The notes below the pieces were generated by a model. It worked only from the letters and a program-made list of their open reading frames with translations, was not told where the DNA came from and made no database searches. From Klebsiella ornithinolytica NBRC 105727 = ATCC 31898 (GTDB lineage: Bacteria > Pseudomonadota > Gammaproteobacteria > Enterobacterales > Enterobacteriaceae), in contig NZ_BCYR01000022.1 of assembly GCF_001598295.1 (NCBI RefSeq), positions 21,418 to 85,417 of the forward strand: 64,000 nt of DNA, read 5' to 3'. This document shows, piece by piece, positions 24,003 to 33,172 of this stretch. Every line of letters begins with the position of its first letter. Positions within the stretch are counted from its first letter, which is position 1. The position numbers and the translations under genes were made by a program.

Positions 24003-26642
24003 ATGCGTAATAACCTGATGGATACCGTCGCTCAGGCCGTGAACTCGCTTGTGTCGGCACTACAGTTACCTGATGAATCTGCGAAAGCGAATGACACGCT
24101 GGGCAGCATGAATTTCCCCCAGTTCAGCCGGATTTTACCCTATCAGGATTATGATTCTGAAACAGGGCTTTTTATTAACACGAAAACGATCGGCTTTATG
24201 CTGGAAGCCCGACCCCTGCCGGGGGCAAACAAGGATATTGTCGGCACACTGGAGCATTTGTTGCGGACAAAAATCCCTCGTGGCGTGCCGTTCACTATTA
24301 ATCTGGTGTCCAGTAAGCTCGTCGGGAACGACATTGAGTACGGGCTGCGTGAATTTAGCTGGAGCGGTAAGGAGGCGGAGAAGTTCAACGCCATTACCCG
24401 TGCCTATTATCTCCGCGCGGCAGAAACCCGCTTCCCTTTGCCGGAAAGCATGGATTTACCCCTGACCCTGCGGAACTATCGGGTCTTTATTTCCTGCTGT
24501 ATCCCGAGAAAAAAGAAAAGCAAAGCACAGATAGTCGAGCTTGAGAACCAGGTCAAAATTATCCGCGCCTCACTGGGTGGCGCCTATATTCCCACGCGTG
24601 TTATGGACGGTGCCGCGCTGGTCGAACTGATGCGTGAAGTGATTAATCCTGATCCGGGGGAGATGTATCACAAACCCTATAAACTGGACCCGTATCAGGA
24701 CCTCAACTATCAGTGTGTGGAAGACAGTTTTGACATGAAGGTCACGGCCGGGCACCTGAAGATCGGTCGTCTTGGTCACAACGGGAAAGAGACAGTCACC
24801 AGGGTGACCAGCTATCACCTTGAACGTGACCCGGAAATTGCCTTCCTCTGGACCAGTGCGGATAACTACGCCAATTTACTGAGCCCTGAGCTCTCCATCT
24901 CCTGTCCGTTTGTGATCACACTGACACTGATGGTGGAAGACCAGGTGAAGACCCAGAATGAAGCCAACCTGAAGTTCATGGACCTGGAGAAGAAAAGCAA
25001 AACCTCTTACGCCAAATACTTCCCGTCAGTGGAGAAAGAAGTCAAAGAATGGGGTGATATCCGCCAGCGTCTGGCGACCAACCAGACCAGCCTTGTGTCA
25101 TATTTTTTCAATATCACCACCTATACCCAGGACAATGTTGAAGCCTCACTCACCACCGAACAGCAGGTGCTGAACAGTTTTCGTAAAGGCGGTTTCCAGC
25201 TGATCCCTGCCCGCTACCATCACCTGCGTAACTTTCTGGCCATGTTGCCCTTCAAATCCGGTGAGGGACTGTTCAGAGAGCTGCAGGCGGCCGGGGTGGT
25301 CAAACGGGCCGAAACGTTCCAGGTCGCCAATCTTCTGCCCGTGGTGGCCGACAGCCCGCTGGCCCCGGCCGGTCTGCTGGCGCCGACCTACCGCAACCAG
25401 CTGGCGTATATCGACCTTTTTTATGAAGGCATGGATAACACCAACTTCAATATGGCGGTCTGCGGCACCTCCGGGGCAGGTAAAACGGGGCTGATACAGC
25501 CGCTGATCCGCAGCGTGCTGGACTCCGGCGGTTTTGCCTGGGTGTTCGATATGGGGGATGGCTATAAGTCCCTGTGCGAAAACATGGGCGGGGTCTACCT
25601 CGATGGTGATTCGCTGAAGTTTAACCCGTTCGCCAATATTCTCGATGATGCCCACTTTGACCTCTCCGCGGAACGTATCCGTGACCAGATGTCAGTGATG
25701 GCCAGTCCGAACGGTAACCTGGATGAGGTCCACGAAGGCCTGCTGTTGCAGGCTGTGCAGGCGGCCTGGCTGAGCAAAGGGACGCATGCCCGCATCGATG
25801 ATGTGGTGGCGTTCCTGCAGAGCGCCAAAGACAGTGAGGAATATGCCGACTCTCCGACCATCCGCAGCCGCCTGGACGAGATGATTATTCTCCTCGATCA
25901 GTACACGGTGAACGGGATTTACGGGGAGTACTTTAACTCGGACAAACCCACCCTGCGCGATGACGCCCGGATGGTGGTGCTGGAACTGGGGGGACTTGAA
26001 TCGCGCCCGTCTCTGCTGATTGCCGTCATGTTCTCGCTGATTATCTATATCGAGAACCGGATGTACCAGTCCCCCCGGAGCCTGAAAAAGCTCAACGTCA
26101 TTGACGAAGGCTGGAAACTGCTCGATTTCAAAAACGAAAAAGTGGGGCAGTTTATTGAGAAAGGGTACCGGACCGCGCGCCGGCATACCGGTGCCTACAT
26201 CACCATCACCCAGAATATAGTCGACTTCGATTCTCCCACCGCATCCACCGCAGCCCGGGCGGCCTGGGGTAACTCCTCGTACAAGTCGATCCTCAAACAG
26301 TCAGCCAAAGAGTTCGCCAAATATAACCAGCTGTATCCGGATCAGTTCTCAAAGATGGAGCAGGACATGATTAACAGTTTCGGCTCTGCAAAAGAGCAGT
26401 GGTTCAGTTCTTTCATGCTGCAGGTGGAAGCGAACTGCTCCTGGCATCGTCTGTTCGTCGACCCGCTCAGCCGGGCCATGTATTCCTCCAAAGGCGCGGA
26501 CTTTGAATTTATCCAGGCGCGTCGGAAGGAGGGTGTCGATATTCATGACGCGGTGTATGAGCTGGCCTGCCTTAACTTCCCGGCGGAAATGGCTGAGCTG
26601 GAAGCCCGCATCGCACGCGATAACGTAAGGAATACAGCCTGA
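24003..26642 (+). CDS. traC: Transfer ATPase TraC
   Basis: An 879-residue VirB4-type ATPase (875 in F) that powers pilus assembly and DNA transfer from the cytoplasmic face of the channel. The start at 24003 matches F (QAVNSLVSALQLPDESAKAND). Walker A CGTSGAGKT lies at about residue 488, and Walker B-type text at KLNVIDEGWKLL. Conserved stretches run to the end (AITRAYYLRAAETRFPLPE, TGAYITITQNIVDF). It ends one base into trbI. Confidence 0.98.
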   Translation: MRNNLMDTVAQAVNSLVSALQLPDESAKANDTLGSMNFPQFSRILPYQDYDSETGLFINTKTIGFMLEARPLPGANKDIVGTLEHLLRTKIPRGVPFTINLVSSKLVGNDIEYGLREFSWSGKEAEKFNAITRAYYLRAAETRFPLPESMDLPLTLRNYRVFISCCIPRKKKSKAQIVELENQVKIIRASLGGAYIPTRVMDGAALVELMREVINPDPGEMYHKPYKLDPYQDLNYQCVEDSFDMKVTAGHLKIGRLGHNGKETVTRVTSYHLERDPEIAFLWTSADNYANLLSPELSISCPFVITLTLMVEDQVKTQNEANLKFMDLEKKSKTSYAKYFPSVEKEVKEWGDIRQRLATNQTSLVSYFFNITTYTQDNVEASLTTEQQVLNSFRKGGFQLIPARYHHLRNFLAMLPFKSGEGLFRELQAAGVVKRAETFQVANLLPVVADSPLAPAGLLAPTYRNQLAYIDLFYEGMDNTNFNMAVCGTSGAGKTGLIQPLIRSVLDSGGFAWVFDMGDGYKSLCENMGGVYLDGDSLKFNPFANILDDAHFDLSAERIRDQMSVMASPNGNLDEVHEGLLLQAVQAAWLSKGTHARIDDVVAFLQSAKDSEEYADSPTIRSRLDEMIILLDQYTVNGIYGEYFNSDKPTLRDDARMVVLELGGLESRPSLLIAVMFSLIIYIENRMYQSPRSLKKLNVIDEGWKLLDFKNEKVGQFIEKGYRTARRHTGAYITITQNIVDFDSPTASTAARAAWGNSSYKSILKQSAKEFAKYNQLYPDQFSKMEQDMINSFGSAKEQWFSSFMLQVEANCSWHRLFVDPLSRAMYSSKGADFEFIQARRKEGVDIHDAVYELACLNFPAEMAELEARIARDNVRNTA

Positions 26643-27034
26643 TGGAAAACAGTACAGAAAAACAGACAAGCACGACGTCCTCAACCTTCCGCCGGGTTTC
26701 CGTCATCGTTGCCCTGGTGCTCTTCACGCTGGCGACCAACGTCTTCCTCACGCGGGTGGTACTGGAGTACACCACGCCGCGGGTGGTGGCCTTTGATATG
26801 AAGAAAACGCTCGACAGTTTTATGGACAGTGTCAGTCAGAAACAGCTGTCAGAGGCGCAGTCCAAAGCGCTGTCGGAGCGGTTTAACAGTGCGCTGGAGC
26901 AGAGCCTGGCGGATTACCAGCTACAACATCATGTCCTCATCCTGGTCTCGCCGGCGGTGGTTCAGGGCGCTCCCGATGTGACCCGGACAATCCAGACGGA
27001 CATCGCCCGCCGGATGAAAGGAGGCCGCGAATGA
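26642..27034 (+). CDS. trbI: TrbI
   Basis: 130 residues (128 in F). An inner-membrane protein with one N-terminal helix (VIVALVLFTLATNVFLTRVVL) and a periplasmic part containing a coiled-coil and SPAVVQGAPDVTRTIQTDIARRM. TrbI influences pilus outgrowth and retraction. Overlaps traC by one base and traW by four, so translation is coupled. Confidence 0.94.
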   Translation: MENSTEKQTSTTSSTFRRVSVIVALVLFTLATNVFLTRVVLEYTTPRVVAFDMKKTLDSFMDSVSQKQLSEAQSKALSERFNSALEQSLADYQLQHHVLILVSPAVVQGAPDVTRTIQTDIARRMKGGRE

Positions 27035-27657
27035 TACGTCTTCGTCGTTACCTCCTAGCCAGTTGTCTGTTGTCGCCATTGACCTATGCCGCCGACCTCG
27101 GAACCTGGGGGGATTTATGGCCCGTCCGTGAGCAGGACATGCTGGAACTTATCACGCAGCGGCTGCAGGGACTGCAACAATCCGGCCAGTGGGATAAGAC
27201 AATGGGCGAGTTTAAGCAGCGGGTGATCGAGAACAGCCAGCGCCCGGCCCCGGTGGAGGGGCTGCACAGAGCGGAGAAATATGCGCAACGCTGGTTTGAC
27301 CCCAGCATTCGCCTGACGGAAGACCTGAAGGATAACGAAGGGCGGGTGTTTGCTCACCAGGGCGAGCTCATCAATCCCCTGAAAACCGTGCCCTTTATGC
27401 AGACCCTGTACTTTATCAACGGCGACGATCCTGACCAGATAGCCTGGATGAAACGCCAGGTGCCGGAAACGCTGATGAGCAAGATTATCCTGGTCCGGGG
27501 CAGCGTCCCTGACACCTCGGCTGCGCTGGACAGCCGGATTTATTTTGACCAGAACGGTGTGCTTTCAAAACGGTTCGGCCTGACCAGTGTGCCGGCGCGT
27601 ATTACGCCGGCGCCCTCCGGTGAGCGGCTGAATATCGAAACCTTTCCTGTTAAATAA
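27031..27657 (+). CDS. traW: TraW
   Basis: 208 residues (210 in F). A periplasmic protein with a signal peptide (LRRYLLASCLLSPLTYA) and the conserved AADLGTWGDLWPVREQDMLE. It works with TraU and TrbC in pilus assembly and channel function. The C-terminal half (FFINGDDPDQ-like segment and RGSVPDTSAALDSRIYFDQ) has a thioredoxin-like fold in the family. Confidence 0.96.
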   Translation: MIRLRRYLLASCLLSPLTYAADLGTWGDLWPVREQDMLELITQRLQGLQQSGQWDKTMGEFKQRVIENSQRPAPVEGLHRAEKYAQRWFDPSIRLTEDLKDNEGRVFAHQGELINPLKTVPFMQTLYFINGDDPDQIAWMKRQVPETLMSKIILVRGSVPDTSAALDSRIYFDQNGVLSKRFGLTSVPARITPAPSGERLNIETFPVK

Positions 27658-27667
27658 GGACGTTTCA

Positions 27668-28660
27668 GTGAAATCCCTGACCCTGTTTCTGAGTGCCCTG
27701 ATGATGTGGGGATACAGCCTCAGTGCGGCTGCGGACCCCTCCTGCGAGGGACGTTTTGTTAACCCGATCACCGATGTCTGCTGGCAATGCATTTTTCCGA
27801 TGTCCATCGGGAGTGTGTCGGTTGCGGCCGGAGGTGGCCCGGATACCGTGAATCCGGCCAGTCCGGTTCAGTACTGTCCCGCACCGCCCCCGATATTTGT
27901 TCGTATCGGTCTGGCGATTGGCTACTGGGAGCCGATGGCCATGACGGATGTCAGCCGTTCACCTGGCTGCATGGTGAACCTCGGGGGATTCAGTATCAAT
28001 CTCGGCAAGACCGGGATGGGTACGGCTAAGAAGGATGACAGGCAGGTGAACGGGGCCTTCTATCACGTCCACTGGTACAAGTATCCGCTGACCTACTGGC
28101 TGAACATCATGACCTCAGCCGGGTGCCTGGAAGGAGGCGATATGGATATTGCCTATTTATCCGAAATCGACCCGACCTGGGTGGACAGCAGCCTGACCAC
28201 CATTCTGAATCCGGAAGCGATTTTGTTTGCTAACCCGATCGCCCAGGGCGCCTGTGCGGCAGATGCGATTGCCAGTGCATTCAACAAACCACTCGATATT
28301 TTGTTCTGGTGCGCCGGCTCTCAGGGTTCGATGTACCCGTTTTCTGGCTGGGCCAGCAACGAGTCCAGTCCCCTGCAGTCATCGCTGTTACTCAGTGAGC
28401 GAATGGCCTACAAGCTTCACCGGCAGGGACAAATCATGGAGACCGTCGGCGCAGATGTGGCGGTCTGCTACGAATACCCGTCTCCGATCATCCCAAAAGA
28501 GCGGTGGCGCTATCAGATGGTGAATATGTATCCGGACAGCGGTCAGTGCCACCCTCTCGGGCGCAGTGTGATGCGCTGGGAGGCGGGCAGAAATCCACCC
28601 AACACGCGGAAAAACTACGGCTACCTGATGTGGCGTAAACGTAACTGTGTCTACCTCTGA
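27668..28660 (+). CDS. traU: TraU
   Basis: 330 residues, identical in length to F TraU; starts with GTG at 27668 after AAGGACG. A secreted periplasmic protein needed for DNA transfer and efficient pilus formation. It has a signal peptide ending SLSAAA, then the conserved CEGRFVNPITDVCWQCIFPMSIG. About a dozen cysteines form disulphides, made by plasmid and host Dsb-type proteins. Followed directly by trbC. Confidence 0.97.
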   Translation: MKSLTLFLSALMMWGYSLSAAADPSCEGRFVNPITDVCWQCIFPMSIGSVSVAAGGGPDTVNPASPVQYCPAPPPIFVRIGLAIGYWEPMAMTDVSRSPGCMVNLGGFSINLGKTGMGTAKKDDRQVNGAFYHVHWYKYPLTYWLNIMTSAGCLEGGDMDIAYLSEIDPTWVDSSLTTILNPEAILFANPIAQGACAADAIASAFNKPLDILFWCAGSQGSMYPFSGWASNESSPLQSSLLLSERMAYKLHRQGQIMETVGADVAVCYEYPSPIIPKERWRYQMVNMYPDSGQCHPLGRSVMRWEAGRNPPNTRKNYGYLMWRKRNCVYL

Positions 28661-28672
28661 ATGGAGTCCCTG

Positions 28673-29320
28673 ATGAAGTTAAAGAATGTATTAATGACGC
28701 TGGTTGTATTGTCAGGCCCAGTCGTCGCTGCCGGTAGCCCAGGCAGTCCGACTACGGCAGACAGGGAGTGGCTGAAACAGCAGGAAAACCTCAGTGAACA
28801 GTTACGTCAGCATCCGGACAAACAGCTGCAGCAGGAACTGGAAGCGCAGATTAACCGCAATCCCCTGGCACAGTCCGATCGTCAGTTTATTGACAACCTG
28901 GCCAGTCAACAAAAGGAGGCTAACCAGGAAAAACCGACTGAAGGGGCGCTGTACTTTGTCTCCTTCTCGATACCGGAAGAAGGTCTGAAGCGAATGCTTC
29001 ACGAAACAAAGCAGTACAGCATTCCTGCCACGTTGCGAGGGCTGGTTAACAACGATATGAAAGCGACGACCGATGCGGTGATGAACCTGGTGAACGACGG
29101 GGTGACTGACGGTGTGCAAATCGACCCGACGCTGTATACGCAGTACAACATCCGTAGCGTGCCGGCCCTGGTGGTGCGCTGTCAGGCCGGCTTCGACGTG
29201 GTGCATGGCAATATCAGGCTGAAGCAGGCGCTGGAGAAGGTCGCAGAGAAAGGGGACTGCGCGCAGACGGCCCGACAGATGCTCGACCTGTCCTCAGGTG
29301 CCATCAGGAGCCAGCCATGA
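28673..29320 (+). CDS. trbC: TrbC
   Basis: The ATG at 28673, after TGGAGTCC, fits F better than the ATG at 28661 that touches the traU stop; this gives 215 residues (212 in F). It has a signal peptide (LKNVLMTLVVLSGPVVA). Conserved text is GALYFVSFSIPEEGLKRML, ATLRGLVNND and IDPTLYTQYNIRSVPALVV, a thioredoxin-like fold. It pairs with TraW in the periplasm during pilus assembly. Confidence 0.95.
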   Translation: MKLKNVLMTLVVLSGPVVAAGSPGSPTTADREWLKQQENLSEQLRQHPDKQLQQELEAQINRNPLAQSDRQFIDNLASQQKEANQEKPTEGALYFVSFSIPEEGLKRMLHETKQYSIPATLRGLVNNDMKATTDAVMNLVNDGVTDGVQIDPTLYTQYNIRSVPALVVRCQAGFDVVHGNIRLKQALEKVAEKGDCAQTARQMLDLSSGAIRSQP

Positions 29321-29700
29321 ATGGAAAACCGTACCATTATATCGACAAGGATATCCGGTACCTGGTGGCCTGTATGAACGCCCATGAGTTCAGGACCTAC
29401 GCATCCTGTCAGGGGTACGGGTTACCGGTTGATTCCATTATGCCTTATATCGCTTTCACCTCGTCTGTTGCGAAGGCCTCACGGCTCAGCCAGTGTCTGC
29501 GTGAAGATGCTGAATCAGGAGATCCTGTACTGAACTGGGGATGGGATATCACCGGCAGTTTTGATTCAACGTATTCCCTCTGTTTTCGGCTAAGCCCGAC
29601 GAAGCCACATAACCACTTAAGCCGCTGGCGTCGGGGCTCTCTGCGAGGCGATTTCAATGTCATTGCGTGCTATGTGAAAAAACAAGGAGAGTTCTCATGA
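29317..29700 (+). CDS. Unknown protein overlapping trbC and traN, 127 aa
   Basis: The start overlaps the trbC stop (ATGA), and the end overlaps the traN start by four bases, so it is translated as part of the chain. It is not present in F. The product is soluble without a signal peptide: DKDIRYLVACMNAHEFRTYASCQGYG near the start recalls small proteins with a His-free C-x-G loop. Beyond that I see no family. Its tight embedding in a conserved operon argues that it is expressed with the mating machinery. Confidence 0.72.
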   Translation: MNGKPYHYIDKDIRYLVACMNAHEFRTYASCQGYGLPVDSIMPYIAFTSSVAKASRLSQCLREDAESGDPVLNWGWDITGSFDSTYSLCFRLSPTKPHNHLSRWRRGSLRGDFNVIACYVKKQGEFS

Positions 29701-31652
29701 AAGAGGTTCCCCTCATTATTACTCTGCACGCTGCTGTGCTCGGGACATTTATCTGGTTTATGACGCCGGTCTGTGCCGACAGCAGTACGGATTACAAAGC
29801 CGGTTCGGATTTCGCAAAACAGGTTCAGGGAGGGGGGCTCGATGCTCTGAAAAACTTTAATGGTGAGCAGACCTTACCCGGTTATACCTCCCGACCCGAC
29901 CAGACGAAATACTACGGTGGCGTGACAGCCAGCGGTGACAGTTCCCTGAAAAGTGACTCTGCTTCGGAGTTCAGCCAGAACGAGGCCGGACAAAGTATCA
30001 CGGAGTCGTTCACCAACCGGCCCCCTGACAGTATTTCAGCGGATGCCCCCTTTATTCAGGCGGCACAGGACACCGAATCCCGGGCGGACAGCATTGTCGG
30101 CGATACCGGTCAGGCCTGTACGGCACAGGTGGTTAATCGTAGCGAGTTCACGAACCATACGTGCGAGCGGGATTTGCAGGTGGAGAACTTCTGCACGCGG
30201 GAGGCGACGCTGAAAGACAACGCCACGACGCAAAAGGTCAGTCGTACCTACCAGCAGGCTGTCCCGATGAATTTCACCCGAAACAGCACCCGATGGAGCG
30301 GGACGCTGACCATCCCGTCGACAGGGCGGCTGCTCAGCGTGTCTGTTGACGGTGAACCTCTGCCGGTTCCCTGGATTTATGAATGTGACAACGAAGGAAA
30401 GGTCAGAGACAGTTGCAAGCTTGCAGTCAGTGAAAACATCAGCCTCTTTGATAAAACATTCCCTGTCGATGTGATGACCTGGCCGAATACGGTGACGACG
30501 TGCTCCGGGGGCCAGAACACACACTGTACAAGTCATTACTACGATGGCACCGGGAAAATTCATCAGTCTTTCAGCATGGACCGGAACGTTGTCGCCGGGC
30601 AGAGCTTTCCGGTAACGAAAACGTCGAAAACCCAGCCATCAGTGAATGTTAAATCCATTCAGGTGACGGTCATACTGGTCATGGAGGAGACGGAAACCGT
30701 ATTTGCACCAGAGGTGGTCTGGGTTGAAAGTTGTCCGTTCAGCAAGGACGAAGGCACGAAAACAGGTGAAGAATGTATCAGCCCGGGCGGGACAAAAACC
30801 CTCAACCTGGGCGGGAAGGCGTATTCCTTCACAGAAGCATGCTGGAAATACAAGGACACCTGGCTCACACAGCCTGCGGATCATGGCTCCTGTGAGAGCC
30901 TGATGAACAATACAGCCTGCACGCTCTCTTCACGTCAGTGTGCCTTCACCGGTGAAGACGGGACCTGTCTGCATGAGTATGCCACGTACTCCTGCGAAAC
31001 CCGGACCAGCGGTAAGCAGATGATCTGCGGCGGGGATGTATTCTGCCTTGATGGTGAATGCGATAAAGCGGTCAGCGGCACGAACAACGGCTTTGGACAG
31101 GCAGTTTCAGAGCTCGCGGCGCTGGCCGCTGCGGGTAAAGATGTTGCGGCGCTGAACGGGGTGGACGTCAGGGCATTCACCGGCAAGGCAAAATTCTGTA
31201 AGAAGTTCGCTGCAGGCTTCAGCAACTGCTGCAAGGACAGCGGATGGGGCCAGGATGTGGGCCTGGCACGCTGCAGCAGCGAAGAGAAGGCGCTGGCCAA
31301 AGCGAAAACCAACAAGCTGACAGTCAGTATTGGTGAGTTCTGCTCGAAGAAGGTACTGGGGATCTGTCTGGAGAAAAAACGCAGTTACTGCCAGTTTGAC
31401 TCAAAACTGGCTCAGATAGTCCAGGAGCAAGGCCGTAACGGACAGCTGCATATTGGGTTCGGTGGTGCCAGCAGTCCGGACTGCCGGGGGATCACGGTAG
31501 CAGAACTGCAGGGCATTAACTTTAATCAGCTGGACTTCACGAACTTCATGGAGGACCTGATAAATAACCAGAAAATACCGGATAACAGTGAGCTGACTGA
31601 TAAAACAAAACAACGCATAAAAGAACTTCTCACGCAGTCTTCAGCAAAATGA
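29697..31652 (+). CDS. traN: Mating-pair stabilisation protein TraN
   Basis: 651 residues (602 in F). An outer-membrane protein with a signal peptide ending VCA and many conserved cysteines (for example NHTCERDLQVENFCTR and GFSNCCKDSGWG). The C-terminal half is well conserved; the central part (about residues 180-330) is the variable tip that selects recipients by binding a porin such as OmpA, OmpW or OmpK36. I cannot assign the tip class by eye. The start at 29697 follows AAGGAGAG. Confidence 0.96.
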   Translation: MKEVPLIITLHAAVLGTFIWFMTPVCADSSTDYKAGSDFAKQVQGGGLDALKNFNGEQTLPGYTSRPDQTKYYGGVTASGDSSLKSDSASEFSQNEAGQSITESFTNRPPDSISADAPFIQAAQDTESRADSIVGDTGQACTAQVVNRSEFTNHTCERDLQVENFCTREATLKDNATTQKVSRTYQQAVPMNFTRNSTRWSGTLTIPSTGRLLSVSVDGEPLPVPWIYECDNEGKVRDSCKLAVSENISLFDKTFPVDVMTWPNTVTTCSGGQNTHCTSHYYDGTGKIHQSFSMDRNVVAGQSFPVTKTSKTQPSVNVKSIQVTVILVMEETETVFAPEVVWVESCPFSKDEGTKTGEECISPGGTKTLNLGGKAYSFTEACWKYKDTWLTQPADHGSCESLMNNTACTLSSRQCAFTGEDGTCLHEYATYSCETRTSGKQMICGGDVFCLDGECDKAVSGTNNGFGQAVSELAALAAAGKDVAALNGVDVRAFTGKAKFCKKFAAGFSNCCKDSGWGQDVGLARCSSEEKALAKAKTNKLTVSIGEFCSKKVLGICLEKKRSYCQFDSKLAQIVQEQGRNGQLHIGFGGASSPDCRGITVAELQGINFNQLDFTNFMEDLINNQKIPDNSELTDKTKQRIKELLTQSSAK

Positions 31653-31683
31653 TTTCTGAATAATTAAATTTAAAGGTGATAAA

Positions 31684-31944
31684 ATGACAGCGTCATTTAT
31701 GATGATATTTCAGCTGCTGACCTTGTTTTTAATTCCATTCATCCTTGCTGTGTTCATGTCAGGCCGCAGCCTGATCCTGATATTTTTCGGTGCTCTGACA
31801 TCACAGGCAACAGTTGCTGTCGCGTTTTCTCTGCTCTCCAGTCGGGACGGGGCTGAGTGTATGGGGATGGGGGCACTGTCGCTTGTTTTTTATGTCATCA
31901 CGTTGTCCCGTATTGAAAATAATAAGGATGGTTTAAATGAATAG
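31684..31944 (+). CDS. Small membrane protein after traN, 86 aa
   Basis: Two or three hydrophobic helices (MIFQLLTLFLIPFILAVFM, LILIFFGALTSQATVAVAF, and a weaker one in MGALSLVFYVITL). The ATG follows AAAGGTGATAAA, and the gene overlaps the next by eight bases. It lies where F has trbE and relatives, but I see no similarity to those. Function unknown. Confidence 0.66.
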   Translation: MTASFMMIFQLLTLFLIPFILAVFMSGRSLILIFFGALTSQATVAVAFSLLSSRDGAECMGMGALSLVFYVITLSRIENNKDGLNE

Positions 31945-32548
31945 ACTGGTCAGGTCCGCCACGGTTTTGTTTTTTATTCTAATAATGCCATTTTCAAATG
32001 CCGCAAGCAGAGAGGAACTCGAGAAGCTGTATTCAATGCAGATGCCCGGCACTGTCATTCAGTGTAAGAGAACAGATGAAACGTTTTTTACAAAAATAAG
32101 AATGATTTCCCGGTATACGGTTACGGAGCAAAGTGAAAATAAAACAAAAATGGATGGGCGGGTTGCCATGTACGCCACCGGTCTGAAAACGTTACGATTT
32201 GAAGCTGAATTTAAAGCTACCCGGACAATGCTGGATACTCGTGATATGTGGGAGGTCGACCCCGACTCGCTGGTTATGAAAGTATCAGGTGAGGATGCAA
32301 AACGCTTTAAAAATAAGGGAGGGGTTGATTTTTTCAGGGATAATAGCAGGTTAAACTATGACGATCACTCTGATATTCGATTTACTACCTACCCCGATTA
32401 TATTATCGGGGAGGATGACCCCGGATTCTTTACATCAAAAGGCGCAGAGGAATGTACCACTCGCTTTGCTGACAGTTTTCCCGCGGGGAAAGCCGGGCTG
32501 AAGGTGAAGGAGGATAACAGTAATAAGGAACACAACCATGAAAATTAA
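31937..32548 (+). CDS. Secreted protein of unknown function, 203 aa
   Basis: It has a clear signal peptide (RSATVLFFILIMPFSNA, cleavage after NAA) and a periplasmic domain of about 180 residues with two cysteines (VIQCKRTDE and AEECTTRF). The tail is highly charged (KVKEDNSNKEHNHEN). AT-rich and without F homologue. It overlaps both neighbours, so it is translated with the two small membrane proteins around it. Probably acts in the periplasm or at the surface; no family recognised. Confidence 0.7.
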   Translation: MNRLVRSATVLFFILIMPFSNAASREELEKLYSMQMPGTVIQCKRTDETFFTKIRMISRYTVTEQSENKTKMDGRVAMYATGLKTLRFEAEFKATRTMLDTRDMWEVDPDSLVMKVSGEDAKRFKNKGGVDFFRDNSRLNYDDHSDIRFTTYPDYIIGEDDPGFFTSKGAEECTTRFADSFPAGKAGLKVKEDNSNKEHNHEN

Positions 32549-32780
32549 CTTTCATAAATATCCTGCCGTCGATTTTCTGGTGAGATTACTGCTGACAATA
32601 ATCATTATCTCCCCTGTGCTGTATTTCTCATGGGATGCCGTCAAAGGGACGTCAGGTAGTGATTATATTGAGAGTGTGGTTTTTATTCTCATGGTCGGTT
32701 TTTTCTGGCTGGTGAGTTACCTGTTTTTTTCTGCTCTGGCGGGACTGATAAAAACCAGTCGTAAGGAGAAAAAAAGATGA
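32538..32780 (+). CDS. Small two-helix membrane protein, 80 aa
   Basis: Starts inside the end of the previous gene. Two membrane helices (FLVRLLLTIIIISPVLYFSW and VVFILMVGFFWLVSYLFFSALAGL) with a basic C-terminus (KTSRKEKKR), implying both ends in the cytoplasm. Not seen in F. It probably forms a unit with the two genes before it. Confidence 0.66.
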   Translation: MKINFHKYPAVDFLVRLLLTIIIISPVLYFSWDAVKGTSGSDYIESVVFILMVGFFWLVSYLFFSALAGLIKTSRKEKKR

Positions 32781-32825
32781 CTCAGCCTATGCCACTATTT
32801 TTCACGATGTGACCAGGAGGGGGGC

Positions 32826-33152
32826 ATGGAAGAGAAAAAATCATACGGGGTGGTGATGCTGTTTGTCGGCGTGTTTGTCGTCTTCCTGGTCTGTGTCATG
32901 TCGTACAGCCTGTGGCGCGATAAGCAGATTAATGCGTTTATGACCACCAACCGGGCCTGGGGTATTCAGTGTGACCGGGTTTCTCAGGCCGCGTGGGTGG
33001 TTAAAGGAGGGGAGCGGGTGAACCTGGAAATGAATTCGCTTCCCCTGTACTGCAGCGGGTATCGCTTTGAAGCCCGCAATGACGCAGGAAAAACACGGCG
33101 TCTTCTTGATAAGTACAGCGTCTATCAGCATCTGTCACGCCAGCCGCGTTAA
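32826..33152 (+). CDS. Membrane-anchored protein before traF, 108 aa
   Basis: A strong ribosome site, CAGGAGGGGGGC, precedes the ATG. One N-terminal helix (GVVMLFVGVFVVFLVCVMSYSLW), then a periplasmic domain with two cysteines (GIQCDRVSQ and PLYCSGYRF) and a basic end. The plan, anchor plus small two-cysteine domain, resembles the 22185 and 22742 products, but sequence identity is too low to claim kinship by eye. Unknown function. Confidence 0.68.
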   Translation: MEEKKSYGVVMLFVGVFVVFLVCVMSYSLWRDKQINAFMTTNRAWGIQCDRVSQAAWVVKGGERVNLEMNSLPLYCSGYRFEARNDAGKTRRLLDKYSVYQHLSRQPR

Positions 33153-33172
33153 TTCATAAAAGGGTATTTACC

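Noticed and set aside
32826..33152. Annotation as TrbE or TrbA
   Set aside because: Only the position fits; topology and cysteine pattern do not match what I know of F TrbE or TrbA.
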